The notes under the pieces were generated by a model, which was not told the DNA's origin, searched no databases, and worked only from the letters and a program-made list of their open reading frames with translations. The position numbers were made by a program, and so were the translations under genes. A stretch of DNA of 64,000 bases from Pseudomonas schmalbachii (GTDB lineage: Bacteria > Pseudomonadota > Gammaproteobacteria > Pseudomonadales > Pseudomonadaceae): contig NZ_JAELYA010000001.1 in assembly GCF_017589465.1 (NCBI RefSeq), positions 186,001 to 250,000 of the forward strand, written 5' to 3'. Shown here one piece after another: positions 1-9,061 of this stretch. The stretch's first letter is position 1, and every line of letters begins with the position of its first letter.

Positions 1-754
1 GCGGCACGGCATCGTTGCCGAAGAAGGTCCCGCAGTTGTCGACGATGGTCTTCTCCCACTGCAGCTGGTAGAAGCCCTCGGCGGTGACGTTCTCGGACAG
101 GCCCTGGGACAGGTAGAACATGTTCACCGGGATCAGGCCTTCCTTGATCTCGGCCCCCGGGCGACGCACGGCAGCCACGTCGATCGGGTTGATCACGTTG
201 ATGCTGTTCTGGATGAAGGTGCTCTCGCCCCAGCTCACCACCTGCTTGCCGAAGCGCACGTTGCCGGGCAGCTCGCCGAGGTTGTAGTTGTAGTAGACGA
301 AGGCATCGAGGAACTCCGCACCGGACGACTTGGCCAGGTCTTCGCGGCCGCTGTCGTCGATGTCGTAGAACAGCCGGTGCTCGTCCTTCAGCTCGAAGTC
401 GTACCAGTACTTGCCACGGATGAGCGCGCCGCCGTCGCCGTATTTCAGCTCCAGGTCGTGCAGGCCCTTGAAGATCTTCGAGAAGGTCTCGCCCTTCTTG
501 AAGTTCAGGCGGTTGTCGTCGGCGGTACGGCTGGCCGCCTCGCCACGCTTGCCCATCACGTTGTTCGGCGAAATGAAGGATGGATCGCCCCCTCGCAACG
601 CCCAGCTGGCACCCATCGACAGCGATGAATCGAACCGTCCCTCTATCTCCCCGATATTGAATTCAACGGCGTTGGCCTGCGCGCTCACGCCCAAGGCTAC
701 GGCGGCAGCCAGCAATTGCGGCTTGAACACACCGCGCTTTGTTGTTGTTCTCAT
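1..754 (-). CDS. DUF1302 family outer-membrane-type protein (partial, 3' end outside window)
   Basis: The reading frame runs from an ATG at 754 to the window edge, giving about 251 residues of the N-terminal part. It begins with a basic stretch and a hydrophobic signal peptide ending near ALGVSAQANA, then VEFNIGEIEGRFDSSLSMGASW. DUF1302 proteins are exported and often lie in clusters for steroid, terpene or other hydrophobic substrates, frequently with a DUF1329 partner. A role in substrate passage across the outer membrane is family-level inference. It is clearly paralogous to the gene starting at 63300, sharing the segments RLNFKKGETFSKIFKGLHDL and FGKQVVSWGES or close variants. The rest of the gene lies to the left. 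Confidence 0.9.
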   Translation of the reverse strand, partial: MRTTTKRGVFKPQLLAAAVALGVSAQANAVEFNIGEIEGRFDSSLSMGASWALRGGDPSFISPNNVMGKRGEAASRTADDNRLNFKKGETFSKIFKGLHDLELKYGDGGALIRGKYWYDFELKDEHRLFYDIDDSGREDLAKSSGAEFLDAFVYYNYNLGELPGNVRFGKQVVSWGESTFIQNSINVINPIDVAAVRRPGAEIKEGLIPVNMFYLSQGLSENVTAEGFYQLQWEKTIVDNCGTFFGNDAVP

Positions 755-823
755 GCAGCGCTCCGAATAGCTACTACGGTCATTGGAGGCCTCATGCTAT
801 TGAGCCGGCCGGACGTTCTTGAC

Positions 824-835
824 ACCCGATCGGGT
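824..835. promoter_or_regulatory. short palindrome upstream of the DUF1302 gene
   Basis: ACCCGATCGGGT is a perfect 12-bp palindrome about 70 bp upstream of the DUF1302 start. It resembles the ACCCGCGTCGGGT core found at 3213 and 41469 but has a centre one base shorter. It may be a regulator site or chance. Confidence 0.3.
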
Positions 836-934
836 AAGTTTTCATTGCCTCCAGCCGCTTCTTGCGAGGGGATGATCGGGCGCCCTGTTACCCAGGGTTA
901 CATTCACCCGCGCAGCGCTACGCGGACCGACTCC

Positions 935-991
935 GTAGGGCGGGTGCAACCCGCCATGCTGTCGTGGACTGGCGGGTTGCACCCGCCCTAC
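935..991. repeat. REP-like inverted repeat, GTAGGGCGGGTGCAACC family
   Basis: Two perfect 21-bp arms beginning GTAGGGCGGGTGCAACCCGC face each other across a 15-bp spacer. Further copies of the family lie at 14392, 27539 and 45747, always between genes. It fills most of the gap between the DUF1302 gene and the DUF1704 gene. Confidence 0.85.
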
Positions 992-1037
992 CGCTGCTAG
1001 GCTTTCAGGCACTCAATCGATGTCCGGAGGTGCCGTG

Positions 1038-2297
1038 ATGACTGCCTCGCTCGCCGCAATCGACAGCGCCATCCCCGCAGTGGCACGGAAAATCCGCGTG
1101 CTCGACGCCCTCGCCTGGCCGGACGGACTGGAAGACCGCTTCCTCGACAGATGGCACGCCGGCAAGCCGGAGCTGCCCAAGGTGAGCCTCGCGCCACGCG
1201 ACCACCGCAGCGAGATAGGGGAACTGGAACGCCTCGCCGACCAGTGCGACGACGAGCATCCCGCCGGCCAGTTCCTCGCCGCCACCGCACGCAGTTACGC
1301 CACCGCCGGACGCATGCTCGGCGCCATCGGCACGCCGGAATTCAGCGAGCATTCCGCCCGCCTCTACCGCCGCCCGGACTTCGTCTACCGCCGGCAGAAA
1401 CTGACTTCTATGGACAGCGCGCGCTTCTTCCTGGAAACCACCGACGCGCTGCTCGACAGCAAGCACATCCCGCCGACGGTGGCCGATATCACTGCGCAGG
1501 AACTGGCCGACTGGATGCAGCCGGAGCTCGACCGCTTCTTCGGTCCGGAACGGATTCGCGTGGTGCTCGATCCCGACCTGGCGTCCAAGGCCATCGCCGG
1601 TGCGACGCGCATCCGCCTGCGCGCCAGCGCGATGTTTTCCGAGCAGGACAAGAACCAGCTGCTGCAACACGAGGCGTTCGTCCATGCGGCCACGGCGCAG
1701 AACGGCATGGCCCAGGCCAACCTCGGCTGCCTCGGCCTCGGTTCCCCGCGCACCACGGAAACCCAGGAAGGCATCGCCATGCTCGCCGAACTGCTCACCG
1801 GCAGCATCGACATCCAGCGTCTGCGGCGCATCGCCCTGCGGGTGATCGCCGTGCAGCAGGCGCTGGACGGCGCCGATTTCGTCGAGGTATTTCGCGGCTT
1901 TCTGGATGCCGGGCAGTCGGAGGAGGAATCGTTCCGCTCGACCCAGCGGGTGTTCCGCGGCGGCGATGTGCGTGGCGGCGTCGCCTTCACCAAGGACGCC
2001 TGCTACCTCTCCGGCATGATCAGCGTGCATACCCTGCTGCGGGTGGCCATCCGCGACAATCGTCCGGAACTGGTCCGCCAGCTGTTCGCCGGCCGCCTCA
2101 CCTCGGCGGATGCGGTGCGCCTGGCGCCGCTGTTCGAATCCGGCTGGCTGAAGATGCCCAGCTACGTGCCGCCCTGGGCCCAGGACATGCGCCGGCTGGC
2201 GGCGGCCTTCGCCTTCTCGGCGTTCATCGGGCAGATCAAGCTGGACCTGGTGGACCTGGAGCGCTTCGTCAGGCTGGAAGACGAGCGCTATCTCTGA
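1038..2297 (+). CDS. DUF1704 / QEGLA-motif family protein, probable metallopeptidase
   Basis: A protein of 419 residues. An in-frame ATG exists at 1020, but GGAGG at 1026-1030 sits 7 nt before the ATG at 1038, so that start is chosen. The central region holds HEAFVH, an HExxxH motif, and TQEGIAMLAELLTG, the signature of the 'flavohemoglobin expression-modulating QEGLA' family. Eukaryotic members of DUF1704 (MATCAP) are tyrosine carboxypeptidases using HExxxH, so a zinc peptidase activity is plausible here, but the bacterial substrate is unknown. There is no signal peptide, so it should be cytoplasmic. It stands alone and converges on the crotonase gene with only 27 bp between stops. Confidence 0.85.
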   Translation: MTASLAAIDSAIPAVARKIRVLDALAWPDGLEDRFLDRWHAGKPELPKVSLAPRDHRSEIGELERLADQCDDEHPAGQFLAATARSYATAGRMLGAIGTPEFSEHSARLYRRPDFVYRRQKLTSMDSARFFLETTDALLDSKHIPPTVADITAQELADWMQPELDRFFGPERIRVVLDPDLASKAIAGATRIRLRASAMFSEQDKNQLLQHEAFVHAATAQNGMAQANLGCLGLGSPRTTETQEGIAMLAELLTGSIDIQRLRRIALRVIAVQQALDGADFVEVFRGFLDAGQSEEESFRSTQRVFRGGDVRGGVAFTKDACYLSGMISVHTLLRVAIRDNRPELVRQLFAGRLTSADAVRLAPLFESGWLKMPSYVPPWAQDMRRLAAAFAFSAFIGQIKLDLVDLERFVRLEDERYL

Positions 2298-2324
2298 ATC
2301 GGAATTTCTGCGGATACCGGCGTT

Positions 2325-3128
2325 TCAACTGCCGGTGAATTTCGGGGTGCGCTTCTCGACGAAGGCCTTGCGGCCCTCCAGGCGGTCGCGGCTGTCGCGC
2401 AGCAGGCCCCAGTGCAGGTTGGCCTGGGCGATGAAATCGCGCGGATCGAGGTGGGTGGTTTCCACCGCCAGCTTCTTGATCGACTGCACCGCCAGCGGAC
2501 CGTTGGCGGCGATCTTCGCGGCCAGTTCCAGGGCCAGCGGCAGCAGGCGCTCGCGCGGCACCAGGTCGCTGACCAGGCCGATGCGCAGGGCTTCGGCGGC
2601 ATCTATCGGCTCGCCGGTCAGGGCCATTTTCATGGCGTGGGCCGCCGGCACCGCACGCAGCAGGTACTGCACGCCGCCGACCGCGGGGATGCTCGCCACC
2701 CTGGCTTCCGGCAGGGCGAAGGATGCGCCCTCGGCGGCGATGCGCAGGTCGCACTGCAGCGCCAGTTCCAGGCCGCCGCCCAGGCAGTAGCCGTTGATCG
2801 CGGCGATCAGCGGTTTCCAGATTGCCAGGTTGCTGAGGTCGATCAGCCGCGTATAGCCGCCCTCCTCGGCCTCGGCTTCGCGGCTCTTCAGCACGCTGGT
2901 GGCGAAGCCGCTGGCCGGCGACAGGGACGCCTTCAGGTTGGCGCCGGTGCAGAACGACCGTTCGCCGCGGCCGGTAAGGACGATGGCGCGGATCTGCTCG
3001 TCGTCCTGGCAGGCCACCAGCGCCTTGCGCAGATGGTTGAGGTCGCCGATGGTCAGGGCGTTGAGCGACTCCGGCGCATCGAGGGTGATCACCGCGATGT
3101 GGCCGTCGATCTGGAATTGAATAGCCAT
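2325..3128 (-). CDS. enoyl-CoA hydratase/isomerase (crotonase) family protein
   Basis: A crotonase of 267 residues. The frame extends to an ATG at 3152, but AGGAG about 9 nt upstream of the ATG at 3128 (MAIQFQIDG) favours the shorter form. The oxyanion-hole and catalytic region reads AAINGYCLGGGLELALQCDL, keeping the first catalytic Glu (ELA), and a second Glu is present in LPEARVASIP. An active 2-enoyl-CoA hydratase is therefore likely. It is divergent from the LAL regulator with a palindrome between them (3213-3229), which suggests shared control with the acyl-CoA genes of the window. The substrate is unknown. Confidence 0.9.
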   Translation of the reverse strand: MAIQFQIDGHIAVITLDAPESLNALTIGDLNHLRKALVACQDDEQIRAIVLTGRGERSFCTGANLKASLSPASGFATSVLKSREAEAEEGGYTRLIDLSNLAIWKPLIAAINGYCLGGGLELALQCDLRIAAEGASFALPEARVASIPAVGGVQYLLRAVPAAHAMKMALTGEPIDAAEALRIGLVSDLVPRERLLPLALELAAKIAANGPLAVQSIKKLAVETTHLDPRDFIAQANLHWGLLRDSRDRLEGRKAFVEKRTPKFTGS

Positions 3129-3212
3129 GCCGATGCTCTCCTGGTTCGACAACGGGCGCCGGTCTGCGCCGGATATTGGCGGCTAGTAGAGCAACAGCCG
3201 GGCGCGCCACCG

Positions 3213-3229
3213 CCACCCGCGTCGGGTGG
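3213..3229. promoter_or_regulatory. 17-bp perfect palindrome between crotonase and LAL regulator
   Basis: CCACCCGCGTCGGGTGG lies 85 bp upstream of the crotonase start and 112 bp upstream of the regulator start. Its 13-bp core ACCCGCGTCGGGT is identical to that of the palindrome at 41469-41485 upstream of the DUF1329 gene. It is a candidate operator or activator site. Which protein binds it is unknown. Confidence 0.5.
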
Positions 3230-3340
3230 AAGCGCCGGAGCCCCGTGCCAGAGCCTGCTGGGAGCCGGGATGGCCGTTCTGCCGGGGAATCTCTGCGGTA
3301 CACTCCGCTGATCTTGAGACTGAATTCGCCTGGATCGCTC

Positions 3341-6130
3341 ATGGAAAAACAACAAAAAACGGGCGCGGTGCGTCCCGCTTCCGCCCCTGCCCGCGCGCTG
3401 CACCCGATCGACAGCAGCAAGCTGATGCCGCCACGCAGCACCGCCCGCATCGTCGCCCGCGAACGCCTGCTGGAACAGCTGCTGGAAGCGCGCCGGCGCC
3501 GCTGCATCGTGCTCAAGGGACCGGCCGGATGGGGCAAGACCACCGTGCTGCTGTCCTGGCGGCAGAAGCTGATCTCCTTCGGCTTCGACGTCGCCTGGCT
3601 GACCCTCACCCAGGACGACAACGACCTCACCCGCTTCCTCGACTACCTGCTCGCCAGCCTCGCCTACCTTTCGCCGGAGATCGTCCGCGATGCCTCCCTG
3701 CTGGAAGGCAGCGGCATCGACCGCGAGGGCGTCGAGCGCACCGTGGTCACCCTGGTGCGCGGTATCGCCAGTCACCCGCGCGAAGTGGTGCTGGTGCTCG
3801 ACGACCTGCACACGCTCACCGACACCACCATCCACGAAGCCCTGCAATGGCTGCTCGACTACGCGCCGGCCAACCTGCACCTGGTCCTGGCGTCGCGCAG
3901 CACGGTGCCGCTGTCGCTGGCGCGGCTGCGCAGCCAGGAGCTCGCGCTGGAACTGGACCTGCGCGACCTGCGCTTCACCCCGGAGGAATCGGAGCAGTTC
4001 CTCAAGGCGCAGCTGGGCGATATCGACGCCCGCGACGCCCGCCTGCTGCATGACCTCAGCGACGGCTGGATCGCCGGCCTGCAACTGCTTTCCGTGGGCC
4101 GCAAGAAGGGCAAGGCCGCCATCCAGTCGCCGGTACAGCTGCGCGACACCGAGGCGTTCGCCAGTTTCTTCGAGAGCGAGGTGCTGTCGCGCCTGTCGGC
4201 GGAGGATGTCGAACTGCTCCTGCACATGGCGGTGTGCAACCGCTTCTGCGCCTCGCTGTGTGCCGCGTTGAGCGGTCGCCCCGAACACGATGCGGTGACG
4301 CTGCTGGCGCGGCTGGAAAGCGACAACCTGTTCCTCATTCCCATCGACAGCGACGACCCGGAAACCTGGTATCGCCTGCACCCGCTGCTGCGCGAAAACC
4401 TGCTCAAGCATTTCGAATCGCGCAGCGAGGAAGAACGGCGCAGCGTGCATGCACGGGCGTGGGTGTGGTTCCGCGAGCACGATCACCTGGACGAAGCGGT
4501 ACGCCATGCCGTGGCCGGCGGCGAAGCGGAGGCGGCGACGCGGCTGGTAGAACACCGCATGGAAACGCTGTACGCCCAGGGCGACCTGCGCGTGCTCCTC
4601 GAACTGATCCGCCAGTTGCCGGCCGAGCAGGTCCGCAGGCACATCGGCCTGCGCCTCCTGCAGGCGCGCATGCATATCTACGCCCGCGAGTTCGCCGCCT
4701 GCATCGAATGCGTGGAACAGCTGGAGCGCGACATTCCCCACGACCACCGGGAAGACCGCTTCCATCTCGCCCTGGTACGCGCCCTTCTCGCCATCCAGCG
4801 CGACGACACCGACAGTGCGCTGGCGCTGCTGCCCGAGCTGATCGACCCGCCGGAAGGCGCCGATGCCGCGTCGGTTGGCGGCAGCATCAACCTGCGCTCC
4901 TGGCTGTGCATGCATCGCGGCGACTACGAGGAAGCCCGGCGCATCCAGGTCGAGCGGCCGGCGCTGACGATCAACGGCGCCCCGCTGCTGGGCACGCCGG
5001 GCGGCGTCCTGCAGGGCCGCTGCCTGATCGGCCTGAGCTACGCCATGCAGGGCCGCATGAACCAGGCCGAGCGGGTCTACCGCGAGGTGCTGCACGAGGC
5101 CGAGCGCGGCGGCAAGGCCTGCGCCGAATCGATGTACATGGCCATCGCCCTGCTCGGCGAAGTGCTGTACGAGATGAACGACGTCGCGGCGGCGCACAAG
5201 CTGCTGGCCGACCGCATCGACACCCTCGAACGGATTTCCATCCCCGACTCGGTGCTGCGGGTAATCGAGGTGCTGTGGAAGGCCGAATGGCGGATCGGCA
5301 ACCGCCTGGAGTCCGGCGCCTACATGGAACGGCTCGAAGAGTACGCGACCAAGCTCGGGCTCGACCGCCTGCTGGCCCACAGCCTGAACTGGCAGTTCCT
5401 CTGGAGCCTGCTGCAGGGCGAACGGGCCGACGCCGAAGCCAGGCTGGAACGCCTGAACGCCCTCGACGCGCGCCATCCCCATGCCGAGGACAGCGCGCTG
5501 AAGGAAATCTACCTGCTCGCCGAAAGCTGCCGCGTCCGCTGGCAGGCCAGCCAGGGCGACCTGAAAGGCGCGGCGCGGCGCCTGGAGCGGCTGATCGAGC
5601 GCAGCGAAGGCACCGGGCGGCAACTCGGCACGGCGCGCCTGCTGATGCTCGGCGCGGTATTCGACAGGCAGTTGGGGCAGCCCGACGCGGCTCGCGCCAA
5701 GGTCATCGAGGTGCTGCGCTGTGGGCATCGTCTCGGCCTGCTGCGCAGCCTGCTGGATATCCACCCGGCGGCGGCGAGCCTGATCGAGGAGGTCACCCGC
5801 GGCGAGGCCCTCGACCCGGTGCTGGCCTTCTATGTCGAGCGCCTGCTAGCCACGCAGCCCGTGCCCGCTACCGAGCAAGCCCCGGCACCCGCCGACCCGC
5901 GTACGCGCAAGCCGCTGACGGCAAGCGTGGAGCCGCTGAAGGAGCGCGAGATGGAAATCCTCCACCTGCTCGCCCAGGCGCTGCCGAACAAGAAGATCGC
6001 CCGCACCCTCGGCCTGTCGCCGGAAACGGTGAAATGGCACCTCAGCCACATCTACAGCAAGCTCGGCGTGAGCAGCCGCGACGAGGCCGTGGCGCGCATG
6101 CGCGATATGGAAACCGGGCTGGAGGACTAG
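3341..6130 (+). CDS. LuxR-family LAL (MalT-like) ATP-dependent transcriptional activator
   Basis: A protein of 929 residues from the ATG at 3341 (MEKQQKTG); the frame is open further upstream, but that part lacks family-like sequence. Order: P-loop NTPase domain with Walker A GPAGWGKTT (residues 60-68) and Walker B VVLVLDDLH (about 147-155), a long helical TPR-like middle region, and a C-terminal LuxR helix-turn-helix (LKEREMEILHLLAQ to GLSPETVKWHLSHIYSKLGV, about 865-925). This is the architecture of MalT and AlkS, which bind ATP and an inducer and then activate transcription. It lies upstream of and co-oriented with the thiolase/MaoC genes and divergent from a crotonase, so control of acyl-CoA catabolism is the natural inference. 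The inducer is unknown. Confidence 0.92.
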   Translation: MEKQQKTGAVRPASAPARALHPIDSSKLMPPRSTARIVARERLLEQLLEARRRRCIVLKGPAGWGKTTVLLSWRQKLISFGFDVAWLTLTQDDNDLTRFLDYLLASLAYLSPEIVRDASLLEGSGIDREGVERTVVTLVRGIASHPREVVLVLDDLHTLTDTTIHEALQWLLDYAPANLHLVLASRSTVPLSLARLRSQELALELDLRDLRFTPEESEQFLKAQLGDIDARDARLLHDLSDGWIAGLQLLSVGRKKGKAAIQSPVQLRDTEAFASFFESEVLSRLSAEDVELLLHMAVCNRFCASLCAALSGRPEHDAVTLLARLESDNLFLIPIDSDDPETWYRLHPLLRENLLKHFESRSEEERRSVHARAWVWFREHDHLDEAVRHAVAGGEAEAATRLVEHRMETLYAQGDLRVLLELIRQLPAEQVRRHIGLRLLQARMHIYAREFAACIECVEQLERDIPHDHREDRFHLALVRALLAIQRDDTDSALALLPELIDPPEGADAASVGGSINLRSWLCMHRGDYEEARRIQVERPALTINGAPLLGTPGGVLQGRCLIGLSYAMQGRMNQAERVYREVLHEAERGGKACAESMYMAIALLGEVLYEMNDVAAAHKLLADRIDTLERISIPDSVLRVIEVLWKAEWRIGNRLESGAYMERLEEYATKLGLDRLLAHSLNWQFLWSLLQGERADAEARLERLNALDARHPHAEDSALKEIYLLAESCRVRWQASQGDLKGAARRLERLIERSEGTGRQLGTARLLMLGAVFDRQLGQPDAARAKVIEVLRCGHRLGLLRSLLDIHPAAASLIEEVTRGEALDPVLAFYVERLLATQPVPATEQAPAPADPRTRKPLTASVEPLKEREMEILHLLAQALPNKKIARTLGLSPETVKWHLSHIYSKLGVSSRDEAVARMRDMETGLED

Positions 6131-6288
6131 CGCCTTCCGCCTGTACATCGCCGCCCGCGACGGCGGCGATGCGCCCCTTTCCCCGCCACCCGCCATGGGT
6201 GGCGTTCCCCCTCTCCTGCTCGCCTACCGTGGCGGCGTGTCGTTCCACGCAAGACCGCCACCTATCCGTTCGCAACCAGGAGATAACA

Positions 6289-7473
6289 ATGTCCAACAAA
6301 GTATTCGTCGCCGGCGTCGGCATGGTTCCGTTCACCAAGCCCGGGGCCAGCGAAAGCTATGACGTGATGGGCGAGAAGGCCATCCGCCAGGCCCTGGCCG
6401 ATGCCGGCCTGGACCTTTCCGACATCCAGCAGGCCTATGCCGGCTACGTCTACGGCGACTCCACCTGCGGCCAGAAAGCCCTGTACCGCGTCGGCATGAC
6501 CGGCATCCCGGTGATCAACGTCAACAACAACTGCTCCACCGGTTCCTCCGCCCTGTTCCTCGCCCGCCAGGCCGTGCGCAGCGGCGCGGTGGATTGCGCG
6601 CTGGCCTTCGGCTTCGAGCAGATGAACCCGGGTGCGCTGAAATCCGCCTGGACCGACCGCGCCCCGGCCATGGAAATCTTCCAGAAGCAGTCCATCGAAC
6701 TGACCGACGTGCCGGACATCCCCAACGCCATCCGCATGTTCGCCGGCGCCGGCAAGGCGCACATGGACAAGTACGGCACCCGGCTGGAAACCTTCGCCAA
6801 GATCCGCGCCAAGGCCAGCCGCCACGCCGCGCGCAACCCGCTGGCGGTGTTCCGCAACGTGGTCAGCAGCGAAGACGTGATGAACGCGCCGATGCTCTGG
6901 GACGGTGTGATCACCCGCCTGATGGCCTGCCCGCCGACCTGCGGCGGCGCCGCGGCGATCGTGGTTTCCGAAGCGTTCGCCAAAAAGCGCGGCCTGCGCA
7001 CCGACGTGCTGATCGCCGGCCAGGCGCTGACCACCGACCTGCCGAGCACCTTCGAAGCCCGCGACATGATCCGCCTGGTCGGTTACGACATGGCCGCCCT
7101 GGGCGCCAGGCAGGCCTACGAGGAAGCCGGCATCGGCGCCGAGGACGCCCAGGTGATCGAGCTGCACGACTGCTTCGCGCAGAACGAACTGCTCACCTAC
7201 GAGGCGCTTGGCCTGTGCGTCGAAGGCAGCGCCGAGCGACTGGTCAACGATGGCGACAACACCTATGGCGGCCGCTGGGTCACCAACCCGTCCGGCGGCC
7301 TGCTGTCCAAGGGCCACCCGCTGGGCGCCACCGGCCTGGCGCAGTGCTACGAGCTGACCCGCCAGCTGCGCGGCGTCGCCGAAGGCACCCAGGTGGAAGG
7401 CGCGCGCGTCGCCATCCAGCACAACCTTGGCCTGGGCGGCGCCTGCGTGGTGACCGTGTACCAGAAGAACTGA
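6289..7473 (+). CDS. SCPx-type thiolase / lipid-transfer family thiolase (copy 1)
   Basis: A protein of 394 residues. The ATG at 6289 has AGGAG 7 nt upstream. It starts with AGVGMVPFTKPG, typical of the SCP2/SCPx branch rather than FadA. The nucleophile is probably Cys82 in NNNCSTGSSALF. HDCFAQNEL (about residue 288) and KGHPLGATG (about 345) supply the other active-site residues. SCPx thiolases cleave 3-oxoacyl-CoAs, notably 2-methyl-branched or sterol side-chain substrates. It is first in a three-gene run with two hot-dog hydratase genes (gaps of 17 and 14 bp). Two close paralogues lie at 41756 and 52908. Confidence 0.92.
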   Translation: MSNKVFVAGVGMVPFTKPGASESYDVMGEKAIRQALADAGLDLSDIQQAYAGYVYGDSTCGQKALYRVGMTGIPVINVNNNCSTGSSALFLARQAVRSGAVDCALAFGFEQMNPGALKSAWTDRAPAMEIFQKQSIELTDVPDIPNAIRMFAGAGKAHMDKYGTRLETFAKIRAKASRHAARNPLAVFRNVVSSEDVMNAPMLWDGVITRLMACPPTCGGAAAIVVSEAFAKKRGLRTDVLIAGQALTTDLPSTFEARDMIRLVGYDMAALGARQAYEEAGIGAEDAQVIELHDCFAQNELLTYEALGLCVEGSAERLVNDGDNTYGGRWVTNPSGGLLSKGHPLGATGLAQCYELTRQLRGVAEGTQVEGARVAIQHNLGLGGACVVTVYQKN

Positions 7474-7490
7474 ACAAGGGACGTCACCAC

Positions 7491-7931
7491 ATGATCGACA
7501 AGAAACACATCGGCATGCAGTTGCCGGCCTTCTCCGTGACCGCGGAAGCCGGGCAGCTGCGCTTCTTCGCCAAGTCCATCGGCGAGACCAGCCCGGTCTA
7601 CTTCGACGAGAACGCCGCCCGCGACGCCGGCCACCCCGGCCTGCCGCTGCCGCCGACCTTCCTCTTCTCGCTGGAGTTCAACATCCCGTCGAACGCCTGG
7701 CGCGACGAGCTGGGCATCGTCCCGGCGCGCATCCTCCACGGCGAGGAATCGTTCAAGTACCACCGCCCGGCCTACGCCGGCGACACCCTGCGCTTCGAAG
7801 GCCGCATCACCGACATCTACGACAAGAAGGGCGGCGCCCTGGAATTCGTGGTGCGTGAAACCCGCGTGACCAACCAGCACGGCGAACACGTGGCGGACCT
7901 GCGCACCGTGCTCGTACAGCGCAACGGCTGA
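7491..7931 (+). CDS. MaoC-like dehydratase, FAS1/HadA-type N-terminal hot-dog subunit
   Basis: A protein of 146 residues. It matches the non-catalytic N-terminal hot-dog half of MaoC-type (R)-hydratases: AEAGQLRFFAKSIGETSPVYFDE near the start, then LPPTFLFSLEF and a conserved VRETRVTNQHGEHVADLRTVLVQR tail. The D-x4-H catalytic pair of hydratase 2 is absent, as in HadA-type partners. It lies directly before a catalytic-type MaoC gene, so the two probably form a heterodimer hydrating 2-enoyl-CoA. A paralogue with the same neighbour lies at 46254. Confidence 0.88.
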   Translation: MIDKKHIGMQLPAFSVTAEAGQLRFFAKSIGETSPVYFDENAARDAGHPGLPLPPTFLFSLEFNIPSNAWRDELGIVPARILHGEESFKYHRPAYAGDTLRFEGRITDIYDKKGGALEFVVRETRVTNQHGEHVADLRTVLVQRNG

Positions 7932-7945
7932 ACCGGAGAATCCAG

Positions 7946-8362
7946 ATGAGCCAATTCGACTTCGATACCCTGCAGGTCGGCGACGAACTGCCGCCGCTGA
8001 CCCTGGCGCCGATCAATCGCACCACCCTGGCGCTGTTCGCCGGCGCCTCGGGCGACCACAACCCGATCCACATCGACATCGACTACGCGAAGAAGGCCGG
8101 CATGCCGGACGTATTCGCCCACGGCATGCTGTCGATGGCCTACCTCGGCCGCCTGCTGACCCGGTGGGTCGACCAGCGCCAGTTGCGCGAGTACGGCGTG
8201 CGCTTCGCGGCGATCACCCAGCTCGGCGACGTCATCACCTGCTCCGGCAAGGTGGTCGGGAAGGACGAAACCAACGGCACCCTGCGCCTGGAGCTGAGCA
8301 CCCGCAACCAGGCGGGCGAACTCAAGCTCGCCGGCGAGGCGGTGGTCGCCAGAACTGCTTGA
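7946..8362 (+). CDS. MaoC-like (R)-specific enoyl-CoA hydratase, catalytic hot-dog subunit
   Basis: A protein of 138 residues. It carries the hydratase-2 motif GDHNPIHIDIDYA with Asp37 and His42, then FAHGMLSMAYLGRLLT. The product would be an (R)-3-hydroxyacyl-CoA, matching the SDR dehydrogenases elsewhere in the window. It is the last gene of the thiolase-MaoC-MaoC run, with a repeat-rich region downstream. The gene at 45826 is a close paralogue. Confidence 0.9.
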   Translation: MSQFDFDTLQVGDELPPLTLAPINRTTLALFAGASGDHNPIHIDIDYAKKAGMPDVFAHGMLSMAYLGRLLTRWVDQRQLREYGVRFAAITQLGDVITCSGKVVGKDETNGTLRLELSTRNQAGELKLAGEAVVARTA

Positions 8363-8430
8363 GTCCTTCCCGCGCCGGGTTGCCTGCGGGTGGCCCGGCC
8401 GGGAATTTTCGGTTCGCTTTCGACATCTTC

Positions 8431-8548
8431 CCCTCACCCTAACCCTCTCCCCAAGGAGAGGGGACTGCCCGGCATTGCCGGCTGGCACGGCATTCATCCC
8501 GACGCCAATCTGCCCCCTCTCCCTCCGGGAGAGGGTTGGGGTGAGGGC
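8431..8548. repeat. REP-like repeat, CCCTCACCC family
   Basis: CCCTCACCCTAACCCTCTCC opens the element. An inverted copy ending GGGAGAGGG-TTGGGGTGAGGG closes it. Other copies lie at 9062 and 46961. Confidence 0.8.
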
Positions 8549-8571
8549 GTCCCAGCGCTGGGATGACCATC

Positions 8572-8655
8572 GTAGGTTGGCGCTGAGCGCAGCGAAGCCC
8601 AACATCCGCCGACCGTGGCACCGTTGGGCTTCACTGCGTTCAGCGCCAACCTGCG
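8572..8655. repeat. REP-like inverted repeat, GTAGGTTGG family
   Basis: An arm starting GTAGGTTGGCGCTGAGC and containing GCGAAGCCCAAC is followed by the inverted arm GTTGGGCTTC to CAACCTGCG. This is the commonest repeat family of the window and also forms the array at 61.1-62.06 kb. The copy abuts the metQ remnant. Confidence 0.85.
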
Positions 8656-8698
8656 CGACTATTCTCAAATAAGATGCCTGACGCTCGGTGGACTTCTT

Positions 8699-9052
8699 GC
8701 GCATCCCGCAGGCGTCGGCTACCACGCCACGCTGGAGGACATCGTCGCCAACCCGAAGGACATCCGGATCATCGAACTGGAAGCCGTGCAACTGGTGCGC
8801 GCGCTGGACGACGTCGACCTCGCCCAGGGCTACCCGCACTACATCCGCCTGGCCGGCACCCTCGACCCGAAGAGCGCGCTGCTGTTCGACGGCATCGAGA
8901 ACCGCGAGTACGTCATCCAGTTCGTCACCCGAAACGACTACGCCGATCCGGATGGGAAATTGAAGAAATTCGTCGACATCTACCAGCACTCGCCGCAGGT
9001 GCGCGCAGCATTGGACAAGGCGCATGGGGGGCTTTACCAGCCGGGGTGGTGA
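8699..9052 (+). pseudogene. metQ/NlpA lipoprotein remnant (C-terminal part only)
   Basis: The in-frame stretch from about 8699 to the stop at 9052 encodes YHATLEDIVANPKDIRIIEL, then VQLVRALDDVDLAQ and GTLDPKSALLFDG. This is the C-terminal portion of a MetQ-type methionine-binding lipoprotein. There is no lipoprotein signal, no N-terminal lobe and no convincing start codon or ribosome site. The sequence just upstream is REP repeat. It precedes metN-metI, where metQ often sits, so it looks like a 5'-deleted binding-protein gene. Confidence 0.75.
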
Positions 9053-9061
9053 CTTGAAAGC

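Noticed and set aside
3089-5764. An 891-codon open frame antisense to the LAL regulator gene
   Set aside because: It mirrors the third-codon GC pattern of a well-supported gene, has low-complexity Gln/Ala-rich translation and no family motif. It is a high-GC shadow frame.
7491-8362. The two adjacent MaoC-type genes as one gene broken by a frameshift
   Set aside because: Each has its own start, a 14-bp gap with a ribosome-site-like sequence and a complete hot-dog domain. The same two-gene arrangement recurs at 45826-46691.
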